64,000 bases of DNA, taken from positions 124,001 to 188,000 of the forward strand of contig JBEKAA010000004.1 in the NCBI GenBank assembly GCA_050018455.1. The letters run 5' to 3'. This DNA is from RBG-13-68-16 sp050018455 (GTDB taxonomy: Bacteria; Acidobacteriota; Thermoanaerobaculia; Thermoanaerobaculales; Thermoanaerobaculaceae). Every line of letters starts with the position of its first letter. Position 1 is the first letter of the stretch. Shown here piece after piece: positions 34,543 to 43,099 of the stretch. The notes under the pieces are model-generated. The model had not been told where the DNA came from and made no database searches. It was given only the letters and a program-made list of their open reading frames with translations. Both the position numbers and the translations under genes were made by a program.

Positions 34543-35175
34543 ATGAATAGTCCAGGCGAGGTCGCGCTGATCGCGGTCGTGGCCGCCGCCGTCGCGGCGT
34601 TGGTGGCGGCGGAGTTGAGCGGCCGGCGATTAGGGGCCGTGGTGGCCAAGACGGTCGCCTCGGCAGGGTTCGTGCTCCTCGCCCTGCTCGGCTCAGGCCT
34701 TGCCACTCCATACGGCCGTTGGGTCCTGCTTGCCCTGGCGGCGTGCATGGCCGGCGACGTGCTGCTGGCGGTTCCGCGGGCGTTTGCCGCCGGTCTTGCG
34801 AGCTTCCTGGTCGCGCACGTCGGATACATCGTCGCGTTCTCGACCGTGCTGCCGCCGCGCGCCTGGCCTCGGCTCGTGGCGGCCGTTGTCGTTGTCCCGG
34901 GCGTCGCGGCAGCAGTCTGGCTGTGGCCTCACCTCGGCAGGCTGCGGGTCGCCGTGCTCGCCTACATCGCCGTGATCACCCTCATGACGTGGGGGGCGAT
35001 CGCCGTGGCCGGCCGTGCCGGCTGGATGACGTGCGCGGCGGGGATCCTCTTCTACGTGTCCGACCTGACCGTGGCTCGGGACCGCTTCGTCGTTCGTCGG
35101 TTCGCCAGCCGCGCGTGGGGACTCCCTGCGTACTACCTTGCGCAGGTGCTCTTCGCGTTGACGCTGAGCCGGTGA
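34543..35175 (+). CDS. YhhN-family lysoplasmalogenase-like membrane protein
   Basis: I set the start at ATG 34543 (MNSPGEVALIAVVAAA), the first residue before hydrophobic sequence; the longer frame adds 79 non-hydrophobic residues. The 210-residue product has about eight membrane helices and the YhhN motifs: LAACMAGDVLLAVP (with the Asp of the G-D motif), FLVAHVGYIVAF and ILFYVSDLTVARDRF, ending GLPAYYLAQVLFALTL. Family members (TMEM86/YhhN) hydrolyse the vinyl-ether bond of lysoplasmalogens. The gene faces lon, and their 3' ends overlap by 43 bp because the lon frame has been extended. Confidence 0.85.
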   Translation: MNSPGEVALIAVVAAAVAALVAAELSGRRLGAVVAKTVASAGFVLLALLGSGLATPYGRWVLLALAACMAGDVLLAVPRAFAAGLASFLVAHVGYIVAFSTVLPPRAWPRLVAAVVVVPGVAAAVWLWPHLGRLRVAVLAYIAVITLMTWGAIAVAGRAGWMTCAAGILFYVSDLTVARDRFVVRRFASRAWGLPAYYLAQVLFALTLSR

Positions 35176-37850
35176 GCCCGAAGGTCCGAGAGGCCCGCGC
35201 GGATGCGCTCTCCTTCCGGGTCGGGAGGAGTGTCCGGGACGACATGTCGCCCGGGGCAAGACGGCGGCCGAAGCCCGCGGCGCCGTCTCCACAACCGTGA
35301 GTTATACCAGTTTGCCATCGAACATGTCATTCCGAGGAGCGGAGCGACGAGGAATCTGGGTGGGGGAAAGCCTGGATCTACCAGCCCCCTCCCAGATCCC
35401 TCGCGGAGCCTGCCCTGAGCGGCCGTGCCGGGCATGGGGCGGTCGGCGTTGGCAACCTCGGCGAAGGTGAGACGCCCCTCGCGGAGGGATGCGCCCCGCA
35501 GGGCGAGCGCCAGTACCTCGTCGAGGTGGTCCACGGTCAGGACCTCGAGGCGCGTGCGGACGTCGGCCGGGAGATCTTCGAGATCGTTCTCGTTGGCTTT
35601 CGGCAGCAGGATCGTGGTGATTCCGGCGCGCACGGCGCCGAGCACCTTCTCCTTCACGCCCCCGATCGGCAGCACGCGGCCGGAGAGCGTGATCTCGCCG
35701 GTCATCGCGAGGTCGTGCCTGGCGGCGCGGCCGGCGAGGGCCGAGACGAGAGCGACCGCCATCGTCACGCCCGCGGACGGCCCGTCCTTGGGGATCGCGC
35801 CCGCCGGGACGTGGACGTGCACGTCGCGCTCGAAGGCCCCTTCGTCGATGCCGAGATCGTCGGCGTGAGCGCGGGCGTAGCTCCACGCCGCCCGTGCCGA
35901 CTCCTTCATGACGTCGCCGAGCTGCCCGGTCAGCACCAGCTCACCCTTCCCCCGCATCGTGGAGGCCTCGACGAACATGATGTCGCCGCCCACCGGCGTG
36001 TAGTACATCCCGGTGGCGACGCCGACCTGGTCCGCGGGCGCGGCGTGCTCGGGGTGGACCTTCGCCCGGCCGAGCAGCCGACCGACCTCCGCAGCGTCGA
36101 GCGTCGCGCTCTCGATCTCGCCGGTTGCGAGACGACGCGCCACCTTGCGAGCCAGCCGGCCGATCTCGCGCTCGAGCTGCCGCACCCCGGCCTCGCGGGT
36201 GTAGCCGGTGATCGTCGCGGCGAGCGCCTCGTCGCTCACCGTGAGCTGGCCGTCCGCGAACCCCGCCTCGGAGAGCTGCCGCGGGAGGAGGAAACGTCGG
36301 GCGATCTCGAGCTTCTCCTTTTCGGTGTACCCCGAGAACTCGACCACCTCCATGCGGTCCAGGAGCGGCCCCGGGATGTTCTGGATGAAGTTCGCGGTCG
36401 CGATGAACAGCACCTCCGAAAGGTCGAACGGCACGCCGAGATAGTGGTCGGTGAAGGTGTCGTTCTGCGCAGGGTCGAGCACTTCGAGCAGCGCCGCCGA
36501 CGGGTCGCCCTGGTACGAGACGCCCAGCTTGTCCACCTCGTCGAGGAGGAAGACGGGGTTTGCGGTTCCTGCCTGCTTCATCCCCTGGATGATGCGGCCT
36601 GGCATGGCGCCGACATAGGTGCGCCGGTGGCCGCGGATGTCGGCCTCGTCGCGCACGCCGCCCAGCGAGATGCGCACGTACTCGCGCCCCATCGCCGCGG
36701 CGATCGAGCGCGCGACCGACGTCTTGCCGACGCCGGGCGGGCCCACGAACAGCATGATCGGCGCCCGGCCCCTGACCGTGGCTCCTCCCACCGCCGGTGC
36801 GCCTTCGGCCGCCGCCTCGCCCTTCCGCCGCAGCGCGCGCACGGCGAGGAACTCGAGGACCCGGTCCTTCACGTCGCCGAGGCCGTAGTGATCCCGCTCG
36901 AGCACGCTTGCCGCGTGCGCGAGGTCGAGCTTCTCGTCGCTGCGCTTTCCCCACGGCAGTTCGGCGATCGTCTCGAGGTAGGTGCGGATGACCTGCGCCT
37001 CCATCGACTCGCCCGAGGCGCGGTCGAGGCGGGACAGCTCGCGGTCCGCCTCCTTGCGCGCCGCCTCGGGCAGCGGCAGCGCCGCCAGCTTCTCGCGCAG
37101 CGCGTCGGTGTCGTTCCCCTTGTCGCCCTCGCCGAGCTCCTTCTGGATCGCCTTGAGCTGCTCGCGCAGGTAGAACTCCCGCTGGCGCCCGCCCAGCTCC
37201 TCCTGGACCTTCGACTTGATGTCCTCCTGCGCGTCGAGCACCGCGAGCTGGCGCTGGAGCAGGAGCAGCACCCGCCGCAACCGCTCCTCGACGGAGAGCG
37301 TCTCGAGCAGCGCCTGCCGATCGGTGACCGAAATGTCGAGGTGGGTGGCGACGACGTCGGCGAACTGGCCCGGGTCGGTGACCTCGGCCATGAAGCGCTG
37401 GACCGCCTCGCGCGGGAAGCCGCTCTTGCTGCCGAGCTCCACGGCCCGCTCGCGCAGCTCGCGGACGAGCGCGAGGTACGTCGGCGCCTGCGCGTCGAGC
37501 GGAGGCATCTCCTCGGCGTCGCGCACGGTCGCCACGAGGTAGTCGTCGTGCTCCGCGATGCGCAGCGCGATCGCGCGGCGCTCGCCGTGGAGCACCAGTT
37601 GCATCCCCGACGGCCCGCGCTGCACCTGGACGATCCTCGCGATCGTCCCGATCGTGTGGAGGACCTCGGGGGTCGCGGTCTCGACGTCCTCGCGCTGGGC
37701 GGACACGAACGCCATCCGGTCGGAACCGGCAAGTGCGGCCTCGATGGCCGCCAGGGTGCCCCGCCGGCCGGCGGCGATGGGGACCGTCACGCCGGGGAAC
37801 AGCACGGCCTGGCGAAGAGGAATCACGGGAAGGGCAAGGGTTGTGGTCAC
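35133..37850 (-). CDS. lon: ATP-dependent protease Lon with a repeat-derived C-terminal tail
   Basis: GTG 37850 (VTTTLALPVIPLRQAVLFPG) follows AGGGAG; the 54 extra upstream residues are rejected. The 905-residue frame has the Lon N-domain (to ~210), coiled coil, AAA+ module with GPPGVGKTSVA (~368) and sensor motifs, and the Ser-Lys protease domain: KDGPSAGVTMA (~688, catalytic Ser) and IGGVKEKVLGA (~728, catalytic Lys). Lon normally ends near 800 residues, here about ANADRPMPGT (~808). The last ~97 residues run through a truncated inverted R3 element and into the end of the YhhN gene. The core is intact, so the enzyme is probably active. An AT-rich region with direct repeats lies upstream. 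Confidence 0.95.
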   Translation of the reverse strand: MTTTLALPVIPLRQAVLFPGVTVPIAAGRRGTLAAIEAALAGSDRMAFVSAQREDVETATPEVLHTIGTIARIVQVQRGPSGMQLVLHGERRAIALRIAEHDDYLVATVRDAEEMPPLDAQAPTYLALVRELRERAVELGSKSGFPREAVQRFMAEVTDPGQFADVVATHLDISVTDRQALLETLSVEERLRRVLLLLQRQLAVLDAQEDIKSKVQEELGGRQREFYLREQLKAIQKELGEGDKGNDTDALREKLAALPLPEAARKEADRELSRLDRASGESMEAQVIRTYLETIAELPWGKRSDEKLDLAHAASVLERDHYGLGDVKDRVLEFLAVRALRRKGEAAAEGAPAVGGATVRGRAPIMLFVGPPGVGKTSVARSIAAAMGREYVRISLGGVRDEADIRGHRRTYVGAMPGRIIQGMKQAGTANPVFLLDEVDKLGVSYQGDPSAALLEVLDPAQNDTFTDHYLGVPFDLSEVLFIATANFIQNIPGPLLDRMEVVEFSGYTEKEKLEIARRFLLPRQLSEAGFADGQLTVSDEALAATITGYTREAGVRQLEREIGRLARKVARRLATGEIESATLDAAEVGRLLGRAKVHPEHAAPADQVGVATGMYYTPVGGDIMFVEASTMRGKGELVLTGQLGDVMKESARAAWSYARAHADDLGIDEGAFERDVHVHVPAGAIPKDGPSAGVTMAVALVSALAGRAARHDLAMTGEITLSGRVLPIGGVKEKVLGAVRAGITTILLPKANENDLEDLPADVRTRLEVLTVDHLDEVLALALRGASLREGRLTFAEVANADRPMPGTAAQGRLREGSGRGLVDPGFPPPRFLVAPLLGMTCSMANWYNSRLWRRRRGLRPPSCPGRHVVPDTPPDPEGERIRAGLSDLRAHRLSVNAKSTCAR
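35303..35420 (-). repeat. R3 element, inverted and truncated, fused to lon
   Basis: TACCAGTTTGCC at the left is the R3 terminus; the interior (CATTCCGAGGAGCGGAGCGA, CTCCCAGATCCCTCGCGGAG) matches the complement of 22563-22737. The right terminus is missing: the match stops at GCCCTGAGCGG, where the original lon sequence begins. Confidence 0.8.
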
Positions 37851-37916
37851 TCGGTTGCTCCCTGGGCGGCTCGGATGATTTGCAGATCGTGCCGGCAGCC
37901 GCCCACTCCGGCTCAT

Positions 37917-37962
37917 CAGCAGAAAGTGAGTATATACCACTAATATTCCAGCACAAAGTGAG
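37917..37962. promoter_or_regulatory. Direct repeats in an AT-rich regulatory region upstream of lon
   Basis: CAGCAGAAAGTGAG and CAGCACAAAGTGAG (13 of 14 alike) start 32 bp apart, flanking TATATACCACTAATATT, in an unusually AT-rich gap between the divergent starts of lon (37850) and the unknown secreted protein (38058). They could be operator half-sites. No CIRCE or sigma-32-type promoter is obvious. Confidence 0.4.
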
Positions 37963-38057
37963 CTGCGTAATCTGCGTTGCTCAATAGCAGCATTTTCCGT
38001 GATGCTGGACACACCTGGGGGATCTGCATTGCGTTAGAAATAAATGGGATCGAAGTC

Positions 38058-39104
38058 ATGAGATCAGCCTTCGGAAGGTCCATTCGCCGACTCCCTGGCG
38101 TCATCGGGGCTGTGCTGCTGGCCTGTGTTCCCTTTGGTGTGGCGCTGGCGGCCCCCCCAAACGACGGGCCGGCCCCTCGGCGGGCGGTGCGCCGCCACGT
38201 GCAGCGGGCCACCGCCACTGCGAGCGGCCCATCCATCGCGGGCTGCCCGATCTTCCCGGCGAACAACGTCTGGAACGCCCGCGTGGACCTGCTGCCGGTG
38301 GACCCGCACTCCGCCGATTACATCTCGTCGATCGGTCCCGGCACCGGCCTCCACCCCGACTTCGGCTCCGGCACCTGGGACGGCGGCCCGATCGGCATCC
38401 CGTACGCGGTCGTGCCGGGCAGCCAGCCCCCCGTGCCCGTGAGCTTCGACTACGCGGACGAGAGCGACCCCGGCCCGTACCCGATCCCGCCGAATCCGCC
38501 GATCGAGGGCGGACCGCAAAGCGACGGCGACCGCCACGTGCTCCTCGTGGACAGCGGCACCTGCACGTTGTACGAGCTGTACGCCGCGGTCCCGCAGCCC
38601 GACGGGAGTTGGCACGCGGGCTCAGGCGCGATCTTCGACCTGCGCGGCAACGCGCTGCGCCCCGCGACGTGGACCTCGGCCGACGCCGCCGGGCTGCCGA
38701 TCCTGCCCGGCCTGGTCCGCTACGACGAGGTCGCCGCCGGGACGATCCGGCACGCGCTGCGGTTCACCGTCGCACACACCAGGAACGAGTTCGTCTGGCC
38801 AGCGCGCCACGAGGCATCCAGCAGCACCAACCCCGCGTACCCGCCGATGGGCCAGCGCTTCCGCCTCAAGGCGGAGTTCGACGTTTCGGCCTTTCCGCCC
38901 AGCGTCCAGGTGATCCTCGTCGCGCTCAAGTTCTACGGCATGTTCGTCGCCGACAACGGCTCCAACTGGTACATCTCGGGCGTCCCCGACGACCGCTGGA
39001 ACAACGACGAGTTGCATGTCCTGAACCAGGTCCACGGCAGCGACTTCGAAGCGGTGGATGAGTCGGCATTGATGGTCGAACCGAACTCGGGTCAAGCTCG
39101 CTGA
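38058..39104 (+). CDS. Secreted protein of unknown function (Trp/Pro-rich globular domain)
   Basis: ATG 38058 starts a signal peptide (MRSAFGRSIRRLPGVIGAVLLACVPFGVALA). The longer frame starting at 37977 is rejected. The mature part of ~300 residues begins with CPIFPANNVWNARVDLLPVD and contains SIGPGTGLHPDFGSGTWDGG, IGIPYAVVPG, GDRHVLLVDSGTCTLYELY, LPGLVRYDEV, and ends with GMFVADNGSNWYISGVPDDR and LNQVHGSDFEAV. The pattern is of a globular enzyme-like domain seen in secreted proteins of soil bacteria; I do not recognise a named family and assign no function. Divergent from lon, followed by an R2 repeat two bases after the stop. Confidence 0.7.
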   Translation: MRSAFGRSIRRLPGVIGAVLLACVPFGVALAAPPNDGPAPRRAVRRHVQRATATASGPSIAGCPIFPANNVWNARVDLLPVDPHSADYISSIGPGTGLHPDFGSGTWDGGPIGIPYAVVPGSQPPVPVSFDYADESDPGPYPIPPNPPIEGGPQSDGDRHVLLVDSGTCTLYELYAAVPQPDGSWHAGSGAIFDLRGNALRPATWTSADAAGLPILPGLVRYDEVAAGTIRHALRFTVAHTRNEFVWPARHEASSSTNPAYPPMGQRFRLKAEFDVSAFPPSVQVILVALKFYGMFVADNGSNWYISGVPDDRWNNDELHVLNQVHGSDFEAVDESALMVEPNSGQAR

Positions 39105-39236
39105 CGGGCGCCGCCGATAGCGGACCGTCTGCGTCGTTGCGCTCGCCGGTTCGGATCCTCATGTAGCCTCCGGCTACACTCCGGTCCGACCGGCTCTCGC
39201 GCCTAGCATCCGGCCCACTCTCGGCGGCGCGGCTAC
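39105..39236 (+). repeat. Palindromic post-stop repeat (class R2), copy 2
   Basis: GGCGCCGCCGATAGCGGACC begins two bases after the TGA of the upstream gene, same orientation. The central GTAGCCTCCGGCTACACTCC and closing CGGCGGCGCGG match copies at 10509-10634 and 46552-46690. Confidence 0.8.
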
Positions 39237-39311
39237 ACGCGTTTCTCGGCAAGTCGACGGTGGCCAGCGTGTAAAGTCCCGAGATGTATCGCATACGGAA
39301 CATCTCAGGTC

Positions 39312-39317
39312 TAGACT
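39312..39317 (+). promoter_or_regulatory. Candidate -10 box (TAGACT) placing the start codon at the transcript end
   Basis: TAGACT ends six bases before ATG 39324, and no Shine-Dalgarno precedes the ATG. This arrangement fits a leaderless mRNA. No good -35 box is seen. Confidence 0.4.
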
Positions 39318-39323
39318 TGGTGC

Positions 39324-40658
39324 ATGATCCTGCAAAGTGCGTTGCTGGTCCTGGCCGCAACCGCATTTCAGGCACCTGTCCCTGAGCCCGCCTCGTCTTC
39401 GGTGCTCCCGCTTGATTGCGGGCTCACTGAAGAGCAGGTGCTCGAGCTCGCGATTCCCGATTACGCGAAGAAGGTCGCTCTGTCGAAGGCGCACGAGACC
39501 GACGAACCGAATGAGCATGTGTTCGGGGCGGCCGTAGCGGCGGCGAGCACGAGCGATCTTGGGCTAAAGCAGGGAGAGTTCCTTGTCGCCGTCATAGGAT
39601 TGCACACCGGACACTGCGACTGCTGTCATGAGGGACGTCTGGTTGTCATCGATCTGGCAAGGAAGCAGGTTGCCTGGACTGTCGAAACCCAGGGGGCCGT
39701 TCGGATTGACGAGAGGTCAGGCCGACTTCGCTTGTTTCGACTCTTCCCGGATGAGAGCCCAATGACAGTGGCGGTCAGGTCCTCGTGGATGTGCTATGAA
39801 CAAAGCGATAGTATGGAGACCGAAACCTGGTACCGCCCGCGAAGGACCAGCTCGGACAATCTCGCGTTTGAGACCATCTGGGAGGGTAACGTCGAAGAAA
39901 GCTCCTGGTGGCTGGGGGCGTCGCGGGAGTGTGCACAGATGACTTCACTGTGGCCGAGACGGGCCTATCGGTATGCCGTCCACCAGCTCGTGGGCTGGGT
40001 GGATACGGCGCGATCCGACCTGGATGATGTTACCGAGGCCAGGGCACCGTGCGGCGACACAGGTGCTTATTCCGCGGTGGACTTCATCTCGACGAGCGTC
40101 CTGACGTACGACCAGTCCCTGGGCCGGCTCACTGCCAAGACAGCCCCAGCTCTTGAACGCAGGGATCTTCAGCCAACGGTGACCTTCCCGTTCAATTTAC
40201 CCGTTCGCCGTCTCCTCATGGAAGTGCACCGGTTGGAGCTGGCAGCCACGTCCAAGGTGCTCCCAAACGTGCAAGCACCGGGCGGCAACCTCGTCGCCTC
40301 CGCCTTGGTGACTTCGAACGTGCAAGATCGGAAGGCCCTCGAAATCCGCCGGGTCTCCGACTCGGGCCTGGTACGGCGACTGCCCACAGTCGAGTGGCTG
40401 AATGGCGAGCGCCCAGGTGAATACATGGACCCTTCATTCACCTCGGTGGGCTGGACCAGGGATGGGCGGCGGTGCCTCGCCGTGGTGGAGGTCGGCCTCG
40501 GATACGGTCCCGTCTTGGTCTCTCTTGGGCCGGACGGCAAGGACGACGCATGGGAGGGGTTGTTGCCGAGGGACAAGGCGAACCTCGGCGACGGCTTCAT
40601 CCTCGATCTACCTGAGCCGACGCCGACGCCTGCGAGCCCACCGACGAAGAATCCTTGA
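39324..40658 (+). CDS. Secreted protein of unknown function, lower-GC codon use
   Basis: The 444-residue product has a short signal peptide (MILQSALLVLAATAFQA). Recognisable features are few: HTGHCDCCHEGRLVVIDLARK, a Cys/His cluster, and two beta-rich regions (VDFISTSVLTYDQSLGRLTA; SFTSVGWTRDGRRCLAVVEV) that could be propeller blades. Codon usage is visibly less G/C-biased at third positions than in flanking genes, suggesting acquisition. The C-terminus is Pro-rich (EPTPTPASPPTKNP). I do not recognise the family. It is probably expressed from its own leaderless promoter. Confidence 0.65.
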   Translation: MILQSALLVLAATAFQAPVPEPASSSVLPLDCGLTEEQVLELAIPDYAKKVALSKAHETDEPNEHVFGAAVAAASTSDLGLKQGEFLVAVIGLHTGHCDCCHEGRLVVIDLARKQVAWTVETQGAVRIDERSGRLRLFRLFPDESPMTVAVRSSWMCYEQSDSMETETWYRPRRTSSDNLAFETIWEGNVEESSWWLGASRECAQMTSLWPRRAYRYAVHQLVGWVDTARSDLDDVTEARAPCGDTGAYSAVDFISTSVLTYDQSLGRLTAKTAPALERRDLQPTVTFPFNLPVRRLLMEVHRLELAATSKVLPNVQAPGGNLVASALVTSNVQDRKALEIRRVSDSGLVRRLPTVEWLNGERPGEYMDPSFTSVGWTRDGRRCLAVVEVGLGYGPVLVSLGPDGKDDAWEGLLPRDKANLGDGFILDLPEPTPTPASPPTKNP

Positions 40659-40742
40659 TTTGCCTGACGCCCTAGTGAGACGCGGCCGAGAAAGGGCGCG
40701 AAACCGATGGGCAAGCCAGCCATCCCTAATCAAGAAGCGGCG

Positions 40743-41198
40743 CTACCGGGCGCGGCGGCGGATGGCGTGGATCGACTCGTCGAGGCGCTGGCGGAAGGCG
40801 GAGCGATCGCGCTTCTGGAACGGGGGCGGGCCGCCGGTCATCTCGCCGAGGTCGCGCAGGTCGGAGAGCAGGCCGCGCGTGGCGAGGGCGGCGCCGATGT
40901 TGTCGGCGGTGAACGGCGGGCCCGCGTAGCCGATGACGGTCGCCCCCAGCGCGAGGCAGCGAGCGGCGAGGGGGATGTCCGCCGTGACGACGATGTCGCC
41001 CGCCTCGACGTGCTCGACGATCCAGTCGTCGGCGACGTCGATCCCTCCCCCGACGACCTTCAGCTCGACCTTTGGATTGTCGGGCGTCCGCATCCACGAC
41101 CCGGCCACGAGCGTGACCTCGAGGTCGTAGCGTCCAGCCACCCGGTACACCTCGTCCTTCACCGGGCAGGCGTCCGCGTCGACGAAGATGTGCAGCAT
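40743..41198 (-). CDS. YaiI/UPF0178 (DUF188) family protein
   Basis: ATG 41198 follows GGAGGGGG; the upstream 79 codons run through the R1 repeat and are rejected. The 151-residue product has the YaiI pattern: MLHIFVDADACPVKDEVYR at the start (Asp and Cys of the D-x-D-x-C-P motif), VEAGDIVVTADIPLAARCL in the centre and RDRSAFRQRLD at the end. UPF0178 proteins have a PIN-like fold with conserved acidic residues, suggesting a nuclease, but no activity is established. The gene lies alone beside an R1 repeat. Confidence 0.92.
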   Translation of the reverse strand: MLHIFVDADACPVKDEVYRVAGRYDLEVTLVAGSWMRTPDNPKVELKVVGGGIDVADDWIVEHVEAGDIVVTADIPLAARCLALGATVIGYAGPPFTADNIGAALATRGLLSDLRDLGEMTGGPPPFQKRDRSAFRQRLDESIHAIRRRAR

Positions 41199-41263
41199 CA
41201 GAGCCCCCTCCGAGGGATCATACTGCTCCGCCGGGCCTGCCCAGGGTCGGTGTCTGTCTCGCT

Positions 41264-41625
41264 GTTCCACTGCGTGGAGGCTTTCTTTCTTTGCCCCGTG
41301 GGCTCGGAGGCGTCGCTCGGGCTGCGCATCGAGCGCAGCCCGGGCGACACGCCTCCGCATGCGACCGAGCTGGCCAGATCGGCGTGCGGACCATCTATCC
41401 TGGCGGGGGGTCCCGCGTCCACTCCGCCCACCCACCCGGACGCTCTAGACCCCCCGAGCCCCTCGCTCGTCCTGCCAGAGGCAGGACTCGCCTATGTTCC
41501 CCTCCCTCGCATAGAGCGCTCGGTCGGGGCCAGCGTTTCCACCCGCCGCTCTGGCCGCTCGGTGCCCGCACGGTCCGGCGCCATATCTCCTCGGCCCACG
41601 GGGCGGTTTGCCCCCACCCCCCCCA
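41264..41625 (+). repeat. Dispersed ~300-bp repeat (class R1), copy 2
   Basis: It repeats the blocks of 9245-9535 in order, with a ~70-bp insert after GTGCGGACCATC. Conserved blocks are CCACTGCGTGGAGGCTTTC, GCATCGAGCGCAGCCCGG, CGCTCGGTCGGGGCCAGCG and GGCGCCATATCTCCTCGG. The copy lies upstream of the DUF188 gene. The frames across it are not genes. Confidence 0.8.
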
Positions 41626-41699
41626 CAATGCGGAGGTCTTGCAAGTCTTCTTTGCCAGCCCGAGTCCGTGATTCAGCGGCGAGGCCCTTCCACGTGGCG

Positions 41700-42092
41700 G
41701 GCGGGGGGTCTTCAACTCCGGCCCCTCGGGTGGAGCGACATTCGCTCCGCAGGCCGCGGGCACCGAGCGGGCGACCCGCGGTGGGGTCTCGCTGGCCCCG
41801 ACCGAGCGCTGTTTGCGAGGGCGGGGAACAGCGAGGGGCCCCACCACGGGGCGTCCCTGCTCGGTCGCGGCCGAGGAGTTTCAGCGCGCAGCGAGCGGGG
41901 GCGAGCAAGCGCTGAAGGTCGCGGAACCCGAGGGGCAAGAAAGAAAGCCTCCACGTAGTGGAACCAGTCAACCCTCGATGCGTAGCCCGAGCGACGCCTC
42001 CGAGCCCGCGGGGCAAAGAAGGAAAGCCTCCGCGTGGGTGGAGCGGCGCCAAGACAACATGAAGTAGCAGATCCCTCGCTTCGCTCGGGATG
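41700..42092 (-). repeat. Composite of inverted R1-related fragments and a short R3-like piece
   Basis: AAGCCTCCACGTAGTGGAA and AAGCCTCCGCGTGGGTGGA each match the R1 left end in reverse, and GACCGAGCGCTGTTTGCGAG matches its centre, so at least two partial inverted copies are packed here. GATCCCTCGCTTCGCTCGGG (42064-42084) resembles the R3 interior. Together with copy 2 this accounts for the whole 919-bp stretch between the DUF188 gene and the P-ATPase remnant. Confidence 0.7.
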
Positions 42093-42117
42093 ACAAGGAA
42101 GGACGCCCGCAGGGCGA

Positions 42118-42318
42118 TCACAGCTCGAGGTGACGCAAGCACAGGGCGTTGGTGATCACCGACACTGAAGAGAAGCTCATCGCTGCGGCGGCGATCATCG
42201 GAGAGAGCAGCAGGCCGAACAACGAGTAGAGCGCGCTGGCGGCGATCGGGACGCCGAGCAGGTTGTAGGCGAACGCCCAGCCGAGGTTCTGGCGGACGTT
42301 ACGCATCACGGACGCCCG
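42118..42318 (-). pseudogene. Remnant of a P-type ATPase 3' end
   Basis: The ~67 codons encode NVRQNLGWAFAYNLLGVP, LFGLLLSPMIAAAAMS and FSSVSVITNALCLRHLEL, which match the last residues of the intact copper-ATPase (43100-43300) at roughly 85% of bases by eye. The match starts near the RNA-like RASVMRNVRQ and nothing of the ATPase core is left. A pRiA4b-type gene lies between the fragment and the intact gene, so this is probably the tail of an old duplicate cut by an insertion. Confidence 0.85.
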
Positions 42319-42362
42319 CGTCCGGGCTGGCATTCTGGAATCGAAGCGGCCAGAATCTCGGT

Positions 42363-42944
42363 ATGTCACGGTCACCGAGAACGTGGAAGCCCACGCCGTC
42401 GCCTACGGTCGCCGCGTATCAGCTCAAGGTCGAGCTCATCGGCAGTGATCCGCCGATCTGGCGGCGCTTTTGCATCGCCGCGGACGCCACGCTGGCGGAT
42501 CTGCACTTCGTGCTGCAGGTTGTGATGGGCTGGACCGACTCCCACCTTCACGGCTTCGAGATTGGCAAAGCCCGCTACGGCGTCCGCGAACCCGGCGCAT
42601 GGGTCCGGGTGAAGGACGAACGCACGGCACTGTTGAGCCAGGCCCTCCCGAAGACGCGCGCGTCGTTCTTCTACGAGTACGACTTCGGCGACTCCTGGGA
42701 GCACCGGATCGTGGTCGAGAAGATCGAGCGCGACGTCTTGCGCAAGGACCTCCCGGTGTGCATCGAGGGCGAGCGTGCATGCCCTCCGGAGGACTGCGGA
42801 GGAATCGGCGGGTTCTACCGCACGTTGGAGATCGTGGCGGATCGCCGTGCCCCCGAGCACCTGGAGATGAAGGAGTGGCTCGGGGAGTACGAACCGGAGA
42901 CCTTCGACCTCGACGCGGTTAACGCCGGACTCCGGAGCCTTTGA
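42363..42944 (+). CDS. Plasmid pRiA4b ORF-3-like protein
   Basis: The 193-residue product shows the family pattern: YQLKVELIGSDPPIWRRFCI, TLADLHFVLQVVMGWTDSHL, FFYEYDFGDSWEHRIVVEKI and CPPEDCGGIGGFY. PRiA4_ORF3 proteins are small, common on plasmids and in mobile regions and of unknown role; some are fused to SEC-C or restriction-type domains. It is oriented opposite to the surrounding P-ATPase sequences and separates a P-ATPase remnant from the intact gene, consistent with an insertion. The 155 bp after it hold no recognisable signal. Confidence 0.9.
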   Translation: MSRSPRTWKPTPSPTVAAYQLKVELIGSDPPIWRRFCIAADATLADLHFVLQVVMGWTDSHLHGFEIGKARYGVREPGAWVRVKDERTALLSQALPKTRASFFYEYDFGDSWEHRIVVEKIERDVLRKDLPVCIEGERACPPEDCGGIGGFYRTLEIVADRRAPEHLEMKEWLGEYEPETFDLDAVNAGLRSL

Positions 42945-43099
42945 GCTACGGCGAGGCGACGCCGGGGCGCCCATCTCGGTTGGGAGCGGTCGTGGGACTT
43001 CGACCCGGCGAGTGGAAGGCTCGTCTCGCGACGGACACCGAGACCCGCAACACCTGATTGCCGCCGGGTTCGGCGAGGGGGGCGACCGACGCCGCTGCG

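Noticed and set aside
35526..37943. An 805-codon plus-strand frame opposite lon
   Set aside because: Lon motifs on the minus strand are complete; this is its shadow.
41492..42142. Several hypothetical proteins across the R1 repeats
   Set aside because: The frames are made of repeated DNA in both orientations and have no independent support.
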